Positions 24,001 to 32,702 of a DNA stretch of 40,558 nt are shown in pieces. Both the position numbers and the translations under genes were made by a program. Numbering within the stretch: the first letter of the stretch is position 1; every line of letters starts with the position of its first letter. The stretch comes from Armatimonadota bacterium (GTDB taxonomy: Bacteria > Armatimonadota > UBA5829 > DTJY01), in assembly GCA_025358205.1 (NCBI GenBank), contig JANYKG010000117.1:1-40558 (forward strand), written 5' to 3'. Below the pieces are notes generated by a model. The model did no database searches, was not told where the DNA came from, and was given only the letters and a program-made list of their open reading frames with translations.

Positions 24001-25753
24001 TGACGTCAATCGCAAACTCGCCGCGTGTCGCCACCACCGAGCCTGTCCCAGTAGCATCCCGGCCCACGCGATCTATGACCGTCGCCTCAATGGTGAACTG
24101 CTGGTCGGAGTCCCAGGCATACTCCCCTTCAGGCTGCGGCCAATCCGCAGGCGCCTCAATCACCGCATTGCCATTCGCATCCGTGGTGACCTCGCTTTCC
24201 GTCACCACATCGCCGTATCCGCCGTAATCTTGGTAACCTGGGTTCTCATCCAAATAATCCTCTTCTTCATCGGTGAAGAGCCAGTAAGGCACCCGGCTAA
24301 CCACGTACCGCACCTTCGCGTTGGGCACCGGCGCTCCGAAATAGTACTGCGCCGAGACGTTCGCCTTAACTATCTCACCGCGCGTATATCGCTTCTTCGG
24401 AAAGCTCACCTTCACGCTGAACTCAGGTTTCTTGTACGCGGCAACCTGGAACTGCACAGGCTCCCTGTCCTGCTCGCCGGAGATAATTGTCGAGATGGTG
24501 TAGTATCCGGTCGCGGTCTCCGGGTTCAGATCGAAGCTTCCGTTGTAGGAGCCGTACCGATTTGTCCGCGCGGTGGTCTTGTAGATGAGCGTGTCCTTGG
24601 GATCGCGGACCTCGATTGTTACCGGCAAAGATGAAGCCACCGCGTAACCGGTCGGCGTTTGTCGCCTGATAATCCCTTTGAAGTAGACCTTCTGCCCCGG
24701 TCTGTACACCGGTCTGTCGGTATACCCGTACACCACGCTGTTAGACGAATCACCGCCCTCATACCACGAAGATACGAACGCCGCCGAATCGCCTTTGCGG
24801 GCGACCAGCAATTGCTCCCTGCTCCCATCGTTACTGCTTGGAACCGCGAGCGCCAACGTCCCATCAACCGTTGTTCTGCCTGAAGCAACTTCCTTCGAGT
24901 CTACATATGCGGACACATCCGTCCCCGGAACAGGCGCGCCGGTCTTCAGGTCAACAGCATAGGCGAGGGTCTGCGATCCCGAAGTCTTCGAGACAAGCCC
25001 GATGGACGTCACCATTAGCCAGCCGAGTTCCTGAAACCCTTCCGATTTCAGCGATGCCACGTATAGTCCCGGCTCCATAACCGGCATGTCAACGCGCTGG
25101 TTGAATATGCCTTCGAGATCGCGCGAGTTGATTGGGACGAACATCGTTTTTGTCAGCGTGAGCGCCCTGTTGTCGTTCAGATTCACATTCGCGGATTTGC
25201 GCGAGTCGCTGTAGTAAGAGTGCAACCCCAACAGCCGCTCCATGGACCCGCTGGAGTTCACCAGGAACGCGTTCAGATCAACCTTGTACAGTCGAAGGAC
25301 CAACGCATCGGAATTCATGAACCCACCGCACGTAATCTGAGGTTTCTCGTCCGGCGTGAAGATGTGCTGGTGGATGTAGAGGTTCAGGTAGGGTGACGCG
25401 GGCTTCAGCTCGGCCTCGATGTTCGCGGTCTTGCTCTCCTCGACTGTGATCTTGACCGGCTCCATGCCGTGCGCTTTGCTGCTGATTGTGAGCTTGTAGT
25501 CACCGGCGGGGATACGCCTAAAATCGAAGCCGCCATCCCGTTTTGACTCGGTGTTGTAGCATGTTACCTCGTCGTACAGTCCCGTATTGGGGGTGAGAGT
25601 GACCGACGCTACCAGCGGATTGCCGGTCTCCTGCGCCACCACCCGGCCTTTCACCGTCCCCACCGGCGTCTCCTGGGCTATTGTGAACGCGAACAGCCCG
25701 GCGGCAACGAGAACGGCCAGCGCTAAGGCGAATCTGAAGCTGCGATGCGTCAT
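21032..25753 (-). CDS. Bacterial alpha-2-macroglobulin with thioester
   Basis: A 1573-residue periplasmic or surface protein. The signal peptide (FALALAVLVAAGLFAFTIAQ) is followed by a carboxypeptidase-regulatory-like domain (GTVKGRVVAQETGNPLVASV), a series of MG beta-sandwich domains with PVYRPGQKVYFKGIIR, the bait/MG7 part and the thioester domain. The thioester motif YGCTEQ is intact, with Cys1108 and Gln1111, followed by the helical alpha-alpha toroid (GGWGWSEYGEDDPWMTAYV) and a C-terminal receptor-like domain. Such proteins trap proteases by covalent capture. The usual bacterial partner, penicillin-binding protein 1C, is absent; instead it sits between a polytopic membrane protein (11 bases upstream) and VanW (4-base overlap). 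The sequence lacks an obvious lipobox. Confidence 0.93.
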   Translation of the reverse strand: MTHRSFRFALALAVLVAAGLFAFTIAQETPVGTVKGRVVAQETGNPLVASVTLTPNTGLYDEVTCYNTESKRDGGFDFRRIPAGDYKLTISSKAHGMEPVKITVEESKTANIEAELKPASPYLNLYIHQHIFTPDEKPQITCGGFMNSDALVLRLYKVDLNAFLVNSSGSMERLLGLHSYYSDSRKSANVNLNDNRALTLTKTMFVPINSRDLEGIFNQRVDMPVMEPGLYVASLKSEGFQELGWLMVTSIGLVSKTSGSQTLAYAVDLKTGAPVPGTDVSAYVDSKEVASGRTTVDGTLALAVPSSNDGSREQLLVARKGDSAAFVSSWYEGGDSSNSVVYGYTDRPVYRPGQKVYFKGIIRRQTPTGYAVASSLPVTIEVRDPKDTLIYKTTARTNRYGSYNGSFDLNPETATGYYTISTIISGEQDREPVQFQVAAYKKPEFSVKVSFPKKRYTRGEIVKANVSAQYYFGAPVPNAKVRYVVSRVPYWLFTDEEEDYLDENPGYQDYGGYGDVVTESEVTTDANGNAVIEAPADWPQPEGEYAWDSDQQFTIEATVIDRVGRDATGTGSVVATRGEFAIDVTPDRYVAEPGAKVNVAISAVDYDHHPMKSQGLAVKVARVKWTRDGSSVETLKDAQVTTDNAGHASIPVEISRSGEIRIEVWARDGRRNKVISEAYVWSYSEAYEDEGYGSYPDLQIITDKKVYNAGDTAKALINTKTPGATALVTVEGSRIYDSQTVRLTGKSTLVKIPITKAYRPNFYISVCYVKDKQFASQEARARVSLGTQELRVQVAPDKSKYKPGEAATYKIKTTDANGKSAQAEVSIGVVDEAIYAIAEDDTPAMLGYFYARKANAVSTNFSFPQIYLSDPDKAGAPVANKPRMEDIRVRKRFLDTAYWNPSVLTDGKGEATVSFQLPDNLTTWRATVRGITLDTMCGEAKNTVLSRQDFMVRLETPRFMVQTDSATITTAVHNYTGRDQNVDLLFESAGLTLDGKATRRVRVRNGEIARVNWQISAPKPGEFLVSVKASGDSAGDAMQTVLPVYPHGVERRTMTTGSLSGSSTSKDTIIVRSDAIPGTTRLQIRLAPSLASAMLGSLEYLAQYPYGCTEQTTSSFLPDVILSKSFKALGQRNAKLEKQLPDMVQNGLFRLYRFQLTDGGWGWSEYGEDDPWMTAYVCYGLIQARDAGFAVNEDILNNGLRRLGEILLDSRLPADTKAFAYYVQALSGGAANAGLDNLARSPVLSSKALALLALAFQHTGQKDNANLALKWLLDHAVVESGMMHWDGAEKYHADDVETTALALQASLKANPSDPRAIQIVRWLMEQRQSDCWYSTRDTAMVLYAMAEFFKASNELAPDFSVTVLVNGKPVGGKHFTKADIFEPEFVVTSNGLLKGRNNLEIRKIGVGNMYVTTSLRQYLAKDLTPTVVSGGGVSISRKYYWPLSSYYDASSDKEPASPIWGCRTGDVVLVRLTVNSSKYVRHLLVEDTIPAGCEIMDRGRVNQWDWYDWWVGQDVRDEKISFYVEDLQPGKHILTYQMRAGFAGDYHALPAQVFAMYQPEIRAATAELEFSIR

Positions 25754-25764
25754 CTCCGACCTCC

Positions 25765-27297
25765 TTACCTGGACCTGCGCGCTGACCAGATGCCGCTCGT
25801 CACCAGCCAGACCACTGCGACTAAGGCGACCCCGCCGACCATGGATATGCGCACCATCCTGGTCAGTTCAAACCGCACCAGCGGACCTGTGAAAAGGACT
25901 GCCGCCAACTGCGAGCCGATCACCAACGGCACGACGGAGAGTTCCTTCAGCAGAGACTCCTCACGCGACAGGCCGACCATCATCATGAACGCAATGGCCG
26001 CTGTTAGCCCGAAGACCAGGCCCAGAACGACCTTGATATCCCACATCAGGTACAAGAGAACCGGGGCAAGCGCCGCGACTAGGCCGATGAACGCGACCTG
26101 CATGATGAGCTTTGCGTCCGTCTTAGCGGAAGCCTTCATCCTGGCGAGGACTGAAACGAATGTGAATGGGATGATCGCCCCAAGGAGCGCGCCGATGAAT
26201 GTGTAGTGTATTCGCAGATCGGCGGTTCCGACCTCTACCCTATAAGCTACGACGAACAGGCGGGAGAGCAGTATGACCAGCCCGAGTCCGAGGAAGCCGA
26301 GCAGCGCCTTCGACTTGCCCTTCTCGGATTCGGATGCGAAGATCGCGACCGGCCACGCCGCAAGCAGCCCGAGCGCGATGCCAAGGCCGGACCACAGCTT
26401 GAATGCAGCCACAGTAAACGCAACGGTCAACAGTACCACTGCCGACGCCGTGTCCATGCCTGCCGACGCCTCTTCCGCTACGTCAAGCCTGGATGCGAGC
26501 CACGCAGTGATGCCTGCGAGGGCCAGTCCAACTGCCGCAACCCAGAGGAGCGACCACTCATGAACAATCCTCGATGCGTAGATCGCGCTGAGACCCAGGA
26601 CCATGATGACTAGGGCCAGACCTGGGAGGACCGTACGCCCTTTGCCGATAGACCGCAATTCGGTCGCGACGAAGTTCGAAACCAGCGCGGTGGAACCAAG
26701 CAGTATCGGGAGAGGCCACCAGTTGCGCAGATCTATGCTGCTGAAGTGCGCGACCGACAGCCAGACCGCGACAGCTATGGTAACGGCGAAGACAGTCCAC
26801 ACTTCGGCGTATCCGACGACCGAAGATTCGCGATCTTGCGAGTAATACTGGAGAATGCCCGCCATGACAGCGCCGACCGCGAAACCGATCATCGCCGTCT
26901 GGGGATCGCCGTGGAAGAGTGAATACGTCAGCGAAGCCCCGAAAAGCGCCAGGAATGTGACTGAGTGAAGTGCGAGCCGCGCCTGCCGGTCAGACGAGTC
27001 AGCCGATGCGAGGGCGAGTCGGCATGAGAGCAATTGCGCCAGTGTACCCGAAACCCCTCCGATCAGGAAGCCCAAACCGAGCCTTTGACCTGGCGAGAAC
27101 GGCGCCCGATTCTGCATCGTGATTGCCCAGAAAATTAGGGTAAGCGCCAGCGTAAACCCCGCCGCCCACCTGGACCGCCGCCTGATATCCGCCCCGCCGC
27201 CGGTCTCTCCGGCGCTGACACCACTCGCCATGCGATAAGTCACGATGGCGCCGACCAACCCGATTGCTACACCTAACCACCCAAGTCCTATGTCCAC
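25765..27297 (-). CDS. Polytopic membrane protein of unknown family
   Basis: A 510-residue very hydrophobic protein with roughly 13-15 membrane segments separated by short basic or acidic loops (for example RRRSRWAAG, SESEKGKSK, LARMKASAKTDAK). I recognise no catalytic motif. It starts with GTG at 27297, with GGGAGG at suitable spacing, and stops 11 bases before the alpha-2-macroglobulin gene, so it is the first gene of a three-gene operon. It could be a transporter or a membrane platform for the downstream periplasmic proteins; this is inference only. Confidence 0.75.
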   Translation of the reverse strand: MDIGLGWLGVAIGLVGAIVTYRMASGVSAGETGGGADIRRRSRWAAGFTLALTLIFWAITMQNRAPFSPGQRLGLGFLIGGVSGTLAQLLSCRLALASADSSDRQARLALHSVTFLALFGASLTYSLFHGDPQTAMIGFAVGAVMAGILQYYSQDRESSVVGYAEVWTVFAVTIAVAVWLSVAHFSSIDLRNWWPLPILLGSTALVSNFVATELRSIGKGRTVLPGLALVIMVLGLSAIYASRIVHEWSLLWVAAVGLALAGITAWLASRLDVAEEASAGMDTASAVVLLTVAFTVAAFKLWSGLGIALGLLAAWPVAIFASESEKGKSKALLGFLGLGLVILLSRLFVVAYRVEVGTADLRIHYTFIGALLGAIIPFTFVSVLARMKASAKTDAKLIMQVAFIGLVAALAPVLLYLMWDIKVVLGLVFGLTAAIAFMMMVGLSREESLLKELSVVPLVIGSQLAAVLFTGPLVRFELTRMVRISMVGGVALVAVVWLVTSGIWSARRSR

Positions 27298-27315
27298 GGT
27301 GATGCCCTCCCCTAA

Positions 27316-27384
27316 CGCAGATTATGCATGTCCTGCGTAATCTGCGGTCTCCTGAGCATTATTCATGCTCTTCATGAATGATGC
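27316..27384 (-). repeat. Dispersed double-hairpin element, copy 4 (inverted)
   Basis: Same two hairpins as the other copies but in reverse order on the plus strand. Hairpin B has arms CGCAGATTATGCA (27316-27328) and TGCGTAATCTGCG (27334-27346) with one wobble. Hairpin A has arms GCATTATTCAT (27356-27366) and ATGAATGATGC (27374-27384) with one wobble. The minus-strand linker is TCAGGAGAC. It lies in the leader of the macroglobulin operon. Confidence 0.8.
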
Positions 27385-27466
27385 GGACCAATCGGATGAT
27401 ACCAGGTAAATATGAAGCTTGTTCCATCTCACGGCAATAGCGTAATCCAGCCGCTGAGTTGAGGGT

Positions 27467-27495
27467 ATTCTAAGCTCCCTTTTCGGAATTGTCAA
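27467..27495 (-). promoter_or_regulatory. Promoter of the macroglobulin/VanW operon
   Basis: On the minus strand a perfect TTGACA (27495-27490), 17-base spacer and TAGAAT (27472-27467) in the context GAGCTTAGAAT. The leader to the GTG at 27297 is about 160 bases and contains repeat copy 4. Confidence 0.75.
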
Positions 27496-27573
27496 GCCAA
27501 TAGTTGAGGAATCTAGGATGTTGAGTACAGGCCAAAACGAGAGGTGAACGCGACTACATGACGTACAACCGCT

Positions 27574-28221
27574 CTACGATTCGCTCTTGCTTTTCTGGTA
27601 CTCTTGATCGCTCTTGATGTGGTGGTAGATGTACAGGCCGGTCATCACAAGCAAGACCGCGACTATGATGACGTCTGCTCCGTGAAAGTATTTCTTAAGC
27701 TCGGTGTCCCACTTCTCGCCCAGCACCTTACCCGCGTATGCGAGTGCGATGCACCAGGGCAGTGAGCCGAGGAATGTGTAGACTATGAACCGCTTGAACG
27801 GAACCCGCGCGACGCCGGCGGGGAAGGAGATGAACGTGCGGATGACCGGAAGCAGTCGGCTGATGAATATTGCGGAATCCTCGTGCTTGTTGAACCACTC
27901 GTCCGCCCTATCCAGATCTTTGTGCCGTATGAGTATGTACTTGCCGTACTTCTCCACAAAGGGTCTGCCGCCGTACTTACCCGCCCAGTAGGCCACCATG
28001 GAGCCCCATACGCAGCCCAGTGCGCCGGCGATGCCCATGCCCAATACGCTGAAACGCAAAGGTTCCGCATGAACCAGATACCCGCCATATGGCATTATGA
28101 TCTCGCTGGGCAGCGGAATGCACGCGCTCTCAATGCCCATCAGCAGCACGATTCCGTAGTAACCCATGTGAGAAATGCAGCCGGTGATCCAGGTTGTCAC
28201 GCCGTGAATGATCGCTTCCAT
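27574..28221 (-). CDS. DedA-family membrane protein
   Basis: A 215-residue inner-membrane protein of the DedA/SNARE-associated family. Signature parts are GIESACIPLPSEIIMPYGG in the first half and ISRLLPVIRTFISFPAGVAR in the second, with the conserved acidic residues and the S-R-x-x-P-x-x-R arginines. Members act as undecaprenyl-phosphate or phospholipid flippases and support proton-motive force and antimicrobial resistance. GGAGG precedes ATG 28221. It lies 59 bases after prfC and has its own extended -10 box. Confidence 0.9.
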   Translation of the reverse strand: MEAIIHGVTTWITGCISHMGYYGIVLLMGIESACIPLPSEIIMPYGGYLVHAEPLRFSVLGMGIAGALGCVWGSMVAYWAGKYGGRPFVEKYGKYILIRHKDLDRADEWFNKHEDSAIFISRLLPVIRTFISFPAGVARVPFKRFIVYTFLGSLPWCIALAYAGKVLGEKWDTELKKYFHGADVIIVAVLLVMTGLYIYHHIKSDQEYQKSKSES

Positions 28222-28255
28222 CTATCCTCCAAGTTGCCCCAAGCCTACTGCTCAC

Positions 28256-28264
28256 ATTATAGCA
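28256..28264 (-). promoter_or_regulatory. Extended -10 promoter of the DedA gene
   Basis: On the minus strand TGCTATAAT, a TGn-extended perfect -10 box, between the prfC stop and the DedA start. The -35 region is weak. Confidence 0.55.
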
Positions 28265-28280
28265 TGTATTAGGCTGGGAA

Positions 28281-29870
28281 TCACGCCGGTGCGATTCGGA
28301 GGAACTCCACGTTCGGATTCTTTTCTTTTGCGTAGTTAACTTCCCAGTCGCCGCCGAAGAGTACGACGGTTCGTCCTCTGCCATCCTCAGCCATATGCGA
28401 AGACGACGGGAGCGTGAGCTTGCTCAGACCGGCTTCATCACCGCTGGGCCACGTCACCTTCGTGTAGTGGAGATGCTCCAACTGCACCTGCACGGAGTAC
28501 TCGGACTCCATGAGATACTGCACGACCTCGAACTGAAGCTTGCCGACAGCCGCCAGGATCGGTTCACTTCTTGAACCGCCTTTCCGGTACAACAACTGGA
28601 CCGCGCCCTCCTGAAGCAACTGCTCGATTCCCTTCTGGAACTGCTTGTACTTGCCGGTGTCGGGGCATCTCATCACCGCGAAGTGCTCAGCAGGGAACGC
28701 CGGTACCCCCGCGAACTCCAGACCCTTGGCAGTGCTGATGGTATCGCCGATGCGAAATGCCCCAGGGTTGATGAGGCCGAGTATGTCGCCGGGGTACGCT
28801 GTCTCGACCGTTTCTCTGTCTCGCGCGAAGAGCTTGTGCGGTCTGGACAGGCGTATCTTCGTGCCGAGGCGCGAATGGTGTACCGGCATGTCCTTCTCAA
28901 AACGACCTGAGCACACTCGAACAAAAGCCACGCTGTCGCGGTGTTTGGGGTCCATGTTCGACTGTATCTTGAACACAAAACCGGAGAACCCATCGGTCTC
29001 TGGATGAACGGTTTTGACGGATGCGTTTCGGGAGGATGGATACAAACCCAGCTTGACGAACGAATCAAGAAACAGCTTCACGCCAAAGTTGTTCGCCGCG
29101 CTGCCGAAGTATACCGGAGTGAGTTTGCCCTGCCTGAGCTTTTCCTGATCAAACTCATGCCCTGCCATATCGAGGAGTTCCATCTCCTCGCGGAACTGCT
29201 TGTACACGCCTTTTCCGACCAGTTCTTCAAGCGAAGGATCATAGGCGTCCTTCACTGTCACGGGCGCAGTCGTCGCACCGTGCTCTGTGCGCTCAAAGAG
29301 GTGAACCTGGTTGTTTATACGATCAAACACTCCGCAGAAGGTGAAGCCGTTCCCGATCGGCCAATTCACCGGAAATGCGTTGATGCCCAGAACTCGTTCG
29401 ATCTCGTCAAGCAGGTCGAGCGGTTCGCGGGACGGCCTGTCCATCTTGTTGATGAACGTGAAGATCGGTATCTCGCGCATCCGACAAACGTCGAACAGCT
29501 TGAGCGTCTGTGACTCTATGCCCTTCACGGCGTCAATCAGCATCACCGCATTGTCGGCGGCGGTCAGCGTGCGGTAGGTATCCTCGCTGAAGTCCTCGTG
29601 GCCCGGCGTGTCGAGCAGGTTCATGCAGTGATTATCGTACTCGAACTGCATCACCGTCGAGGAAATGGAGATGCCTCGCTGGCGTTCCAGTTCCATCCAG
29701 TCAGAGGTCACGCTCCTGCGGTTCTTACGCGCGCGCACCGACCCGGCCATGGTGAGCGCGCCTGCGTAGAGCAGGAGCTTCTCCGTAAGCGTGGTTTTCC
29801 CCGCATCGGGGTGAGATATGATAGCGAAGGTTCTGCGTCTCTGAACCTCTGCTGTAAGTTCTGCGTCCAA
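28281..29870 (-). CDS. prfC: Peptide chain release factor 3
   Basis: A 529-residue translational GTPase of full RF3 length. Motifs: SHPDAGKTT (19-27), RQRGISI in switch I, DTPGHEDF (87-94), NKMDR (141-145), and RF3-specific segments such as FPVNWPIGNG and the C-terminal LQFEVVQYLMESEY. RF3 recycles RF1/RF2 from the ribosome after peptide release. The start is TTG 29870 with GGGAG a few bases upstream. A short hairpin (29883-29898) immediately precedes the ribosome site. Confidence 0.96.
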   Translation of the reverse strand: MDAELTAEVQRRRTFAIISHPDAGKTTLTEKLLLYAGALTMAGSVRARKNRRSVTSDWMELERQRGISISSTVMQFEYDNHCMNLLDTPGHEDFSEDTYRTLTAADNAVMLIDAVKGIESQTLKLFDVCRMREIPIFTFINKMDRPSREPLDLLDEIERVLGINAFPVNWPIGNGFTFCGVFDRINNQVHLFERTEHGATTAPVTVKDAYDPSLEELVGKGVYKQFREEMELLDMAGHEFDQEKLRQGKLTPVYFGSAANNFGVKLFLDSFVKLGLYPSSRNASVKTVHPETDGFSGFVFKIQSNMDPKHRDSVAFVRVCSGRFEKDMPVHHSRLGTKIRLSRPHKLFARDRETVETAYPGDILGLINPGAFRIGDTISTAKGLEFAGVPAFPAEHFAVMRCPDTGKYKQFQKGIEQLLQEGAVQLLYRKGGSRSEPILAAVGKLQFEVVQYLMESEYSVQVQLEHLHYTKVTWPSGDEAGLSKLTLPSSSHMAEDGRGRTVVLFGGDWEVNYAKEKNPNVEFLRIAPA

Positions 29871-30095
29871 TTCTAACTCCCTGGTTGGCTACCCAACCTT
29901 ATACTGATTCCTGAGAACTCTGTGATCACAGTCATGGGGGTTGCGCCAAAGCGACTACGACTCAGGCGGTTGCCGCCGAAGTGGGCGACAAAACAAAACA
30001 CCTCCGGAGGAACGGAGGAAGCGACTAACGAGGTTAGGTGTGTCCAGCTAACATGTGTCTATTATACTACATTCGGACCGGATCGGTCAAAGAAT
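29871..30095. other. Intergenic region between msrA and prfC
   Basis: 225 bases with no supported gene. On the minus strand GGTTGG (29888-29883 complement) and CCAACC form a 6-base hairpin with a 4-base loop at 29883-29898, ending directly before the prfC ribosome site. A 12-base palindrome CTGTGATCACAG lies at 29920-29931, and TATAAG, a possible -10 box, lies between them. Confidence 0.4.
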
Positions 30096-30560
30096 TCACG
30101 GAATAGCGCATCCACCGGTGGCGCATCCCTTCGTCCCGGTCTTCTCATAGTAACGCTGATGATACTCTTCCGCATCGTAGAATGCGGACGCAGGGAGAAC
30201 CTCGGTTACTATCGGTTTGCCAAGTGTCTGGGCAAGCGTCGCTATCACTGCCACTGCGGCCTTCTGCTGGTCGGCTGAATAGAAAAAGATGACGGACTTG
30301 TACTGCACCTTGATCTTCAATGTAGGGTCGTGCTCCGCCCAGAACACCTTCAGCAGGTCTTCATACGATACACGCTTCGGGTCATACATCACCTGAACTA
30401 CTTCGGTATGTCCGGTGCCGCCCTCGCATACCTGCTCATATGTAGGATTCAGCATGGACCCGCCGGAGTAACCCACCCGCGTATCCACCACACCGCAGAC
30501 CTGTCGGAACGCCTCTTCAACGTGCCAGAAGCAGCCCGCGCCAAACATCGCCGTCTCCAT
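30096..30560 (-). CDS. msrA: Peptide methionine sulfoxide reductase A
   Basis: A 154-residue MsrA that reduces methionine-S-sulfoxide. The catalytic motif is GAGCFWHVEEAF (Cys10), with histidine at the position that is usually glycine. It is followed by GVVDTRVGYSGG, YEQVCEGGTGHTEVVQV and YHQRYYEK, all family marks, and C-terminal GCATGGC, which supplies resolving cysteines. ATG 30560 has GGGAG 5 bases upstream; a GTG at 30623 would add a 21-residue tail that family members lack. It points toward prfC. Confidence 0.94.
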   Translation of the reverse strand: METAMFGAGCFWHVEEAFRQVCGVVDTRVGYSGGSMLNPTYEQVCEGGTGHTEVVQVMYDPKRVSYEDLLKVFWAEHDPTLKIKVQYKSVIFFYSADQQKAAVAVIATLAQTLGKPIVTEVLPASAFYDAEEYHQRYYEKTGTKGCATGGCAIP

Positions 30561-30706
30561 GCGCACTCCCTTCGCGATCTTTGTTGAACTTATATGAATA
30601 CTATCGGCCACTGCCACGTTCACAGCTCACTGCCAGGATGATCGCATTCTCGCTTTTGTTATTCCGCTACTGTTTTGACAATGATAGCGGAGCCTTGTTC
30701 ACTACT

Positions 30707-32647
30707 CTACCTTGCGGGACTCTTTGCCGAAAGCGCCTTCAGGAAACCTGATGGGAACTTCACCCCATAGCGCCGACTATCGTCAATCTCTTTGTATGAT
30801 TCCTGGTATCGTCCCGCGGCGAACAGCGCAATGGCCAGATTGCTATGCGCTTCTGGATAGTCGGGGCGGTACTTCACAGCCTTAGCGAAACACGATGCTG
30901 CCTCGTCATACCGCTTCCGCCCCCCCAGTAGGATTCCCAAGTTATTGTATGCCGAAGCGTAGGTGGGCTTTATGCGTATCGCCTCCCTGAGATGCTTTTC
31001 AGCTTCATCCGCAAACCCCTCCTTCATTAGTATCAGAGCCAGGCCGTAGTGCGCTTCGAAGTATTCTGGATTGATGCGGATCGCCTCATTGTACTCATCA
31101 ATCGCACCGGCATACATACCGAGCTTGCCGTAAGAGATTGCCAGGTTGTTGTGCGCCTCGGCAACCTCCGGTTTGGCGCTGATCGCCTGCTGGTACGCCT
31201 CTACCGCATCGACATACCTGCCGAGTTCGCCATAAGCGACCCCCAGGTCATAATACGCGGCGGAATACTTTGGCCTAATGCGAATCGCCCGTTTGTACTC
31301 CGCTATGGCATCTGCCCGCCTGCCGAGCTCGCCATAGGCAACGCCCAAGCTGTAATGAGCAATACTGTTTTTGGACGTGACGGCGAGAGTGTGCTTCCAC
31401 AGACTCACGCTGTCATGCCAATAGGCGCACTGCCGCCATGTGCAAACTGCAAGGGTTATGATGACTAATATGGAGACGACACGAGAATTTGGAGATGTGG
31501 CAAATCGAGAGCCAAACAGATCGAAGGCGCCCCAGACAAGTATGACGAACAGTCCAATAAAAGATATGTACGTGTATCTATCAGCAATCGCCTGGTCACC
31601 CACTTGCACCAGACCTATCATTGGCAGCAGAACGATCAGATACCACAGCCATCCCACAACTAGATACGGACGACTCCGCGCCAACCGAATCACGAATACT
31701 GTGATCACTACCAGTATCATAGCTGCGCCCGCTGCTTGCCACACTGGAGTCAGGTACGGGTGCGGATACTGCACCGCGAGCTTGGCAGGCCATAGCATCT
31801 TGCCCACATAGCTTACATAGGCGGTCAACGCATTTGCTGCTCGCTGAGAAAATGGAAGTGCGCTCACACTCATGACCGCACCACCTCTCTGCTGAGCTAA
31901 ATATGTGACCACACAGGAGGCCGCCGACATGACGAAGAGAGGCAGCTTCTCTCTGATCATTCTCAGTGTCGCGCCTGACCACCTGCCAAGCGGCCAGTAA
32001 TCAAGCAGCAGTAGGACCAATGGCAGCGTCACCAGTGTCGGTTTGGACATCAGCCCGAGAGCGAAGAGTACCACAACAACGATATAGCGTTTCAGACCAG
32101 GGGCTTCGGTATATCGCATATACGCCCACATGGTGAGCATCCAGAAGAGGGCGCTAAGCACATCCTTACGCTCCGCTACCCATGCCACAGATTCCACATG
32201 CATCGGGTGGACAGCGAAGAGGGCAGCAACAAACGCGCTCTTCCAGAGCGACTTTGTCATGCTGTTGAGGACCAGCAGCAGAAGTATTGTGTTCGCGAGA
32301 TGGAGCAGCAAGTTAACGGCATGGGGGCCGACCGGGCCTGGGCCGAACGCCTGACGGTCGAGCATGTGGGATATCCACGTTAATGGGTGCCAGTTGCACT
32401 CATACCCAACATTGAACGCCCACTTAAATCCATTAGCGGTCAGACCTGTCTGGACATGGGGATTCCTGGTCACATACTGCTCGTCGTCGTAGTTCACAAA
32501 GTCGGCGCGTAGCGCCGGCAGATAAGCCGCGATGGTAACCAGAATAAGAAGGATCACTACAATATGGAGTTGAGAGCCTTTCGCCTGATTCTTCATGCTT
32601 TCCAGAAATCCCCTTATAGCCATTCTGTTCAGCGCATCCATGTTCAT
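30707..32647 (-). CDS. GT-C-type membrane protein with TPR repeats (paralogue 2)
   Basis: 646 residues: about 10 membrane helices then six TPR units from about residue 430 (NSIAHYSLGVAYGELGRRAD and following). The first periplasmic loop has the acidic pair DFVNYDDEQYV, followed by HPLTWISHMLDRQ and HPMHVESVAWVAERKDVL, as in TMTC-like O-mannosyl-type GT-C proteins. It likely transfers a lipid-linked sugar to proteins at the membrane, with the TPRs binding partners. It is about 60% similar by eye to the gene directly upstream, 55 bases away, so the pair arose by tandem duplication. ATG 32647 has AAGGG upstream; by comparison with its paralogue, translation could also begin at ATG 32596 (MKNQAKGSQLHIVV). 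Confidence 0.82.
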   Translation of the reverse strand: MNMDALNRMAIRGFLESMKNQAKGSQLHIVVILLILVTIAAYLPALRADFVNYDDEQYVTRNPHVQTGLTANGFKWAFNVGYECNWHPLTWISHMLDRQAFGPGPVGPHAVNLLLHLANTILLLLVLNSMTKSLWKSAFVAALFAVHPMHVESVAWVAERKDVLSALFWMLTMWAYMRYTEAPGLKRYIVVVVLFALGLMSKPTLVTLPLVLLLLDYWPLGRWSGATLRMIREKLPLFVMSAASCVVTYLAQQRGGAVMSVSALPFSQRAANALTAYVSYVGKMLWPAKLAVQYPHPYLTPVWQAAGAAMILVVITVFVIRLARSRPYLVVGWLWYLIVLLPMIGLVQVGDQAIADRYTYISFIGLFVILVWGAFDLFGSRFATSPNSRVVSILVIITLAVCTWRQCAYWHDSVSLWKHTLAVTSKNSIAHYSLGVAYGELGRRADAIAEYKRAIRIRPKYSAAYYDLGVAYGELGRYVDAVEAYQQAISAKPEVAEAHNNLAISYGKLGMYAGAIDEYNEAIRINPEYFEAHYGLALILMKEGFADEAEKHLREAIRIKPTYASAYNNLGILLGGRKRYDEAASCFAKAVKYRPDYPEAHSNLAIALFAAGRYQESYKEIDDSRRYGVKFPSGFLKALSAKSPAR

Positions 32648-32702
32648 ACCGCACCCTTAAGTTTGCACGGTGATGCGGCTGCACGGACTGACATGCCTCG
32701 AA

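Noticed and set aside
21020-24634. Long plus-strand open frames opposite the macroglobulin gene
   Set aside because: GC-rich third positions create them; their translations are Arg/His/Val-rich without motifs.
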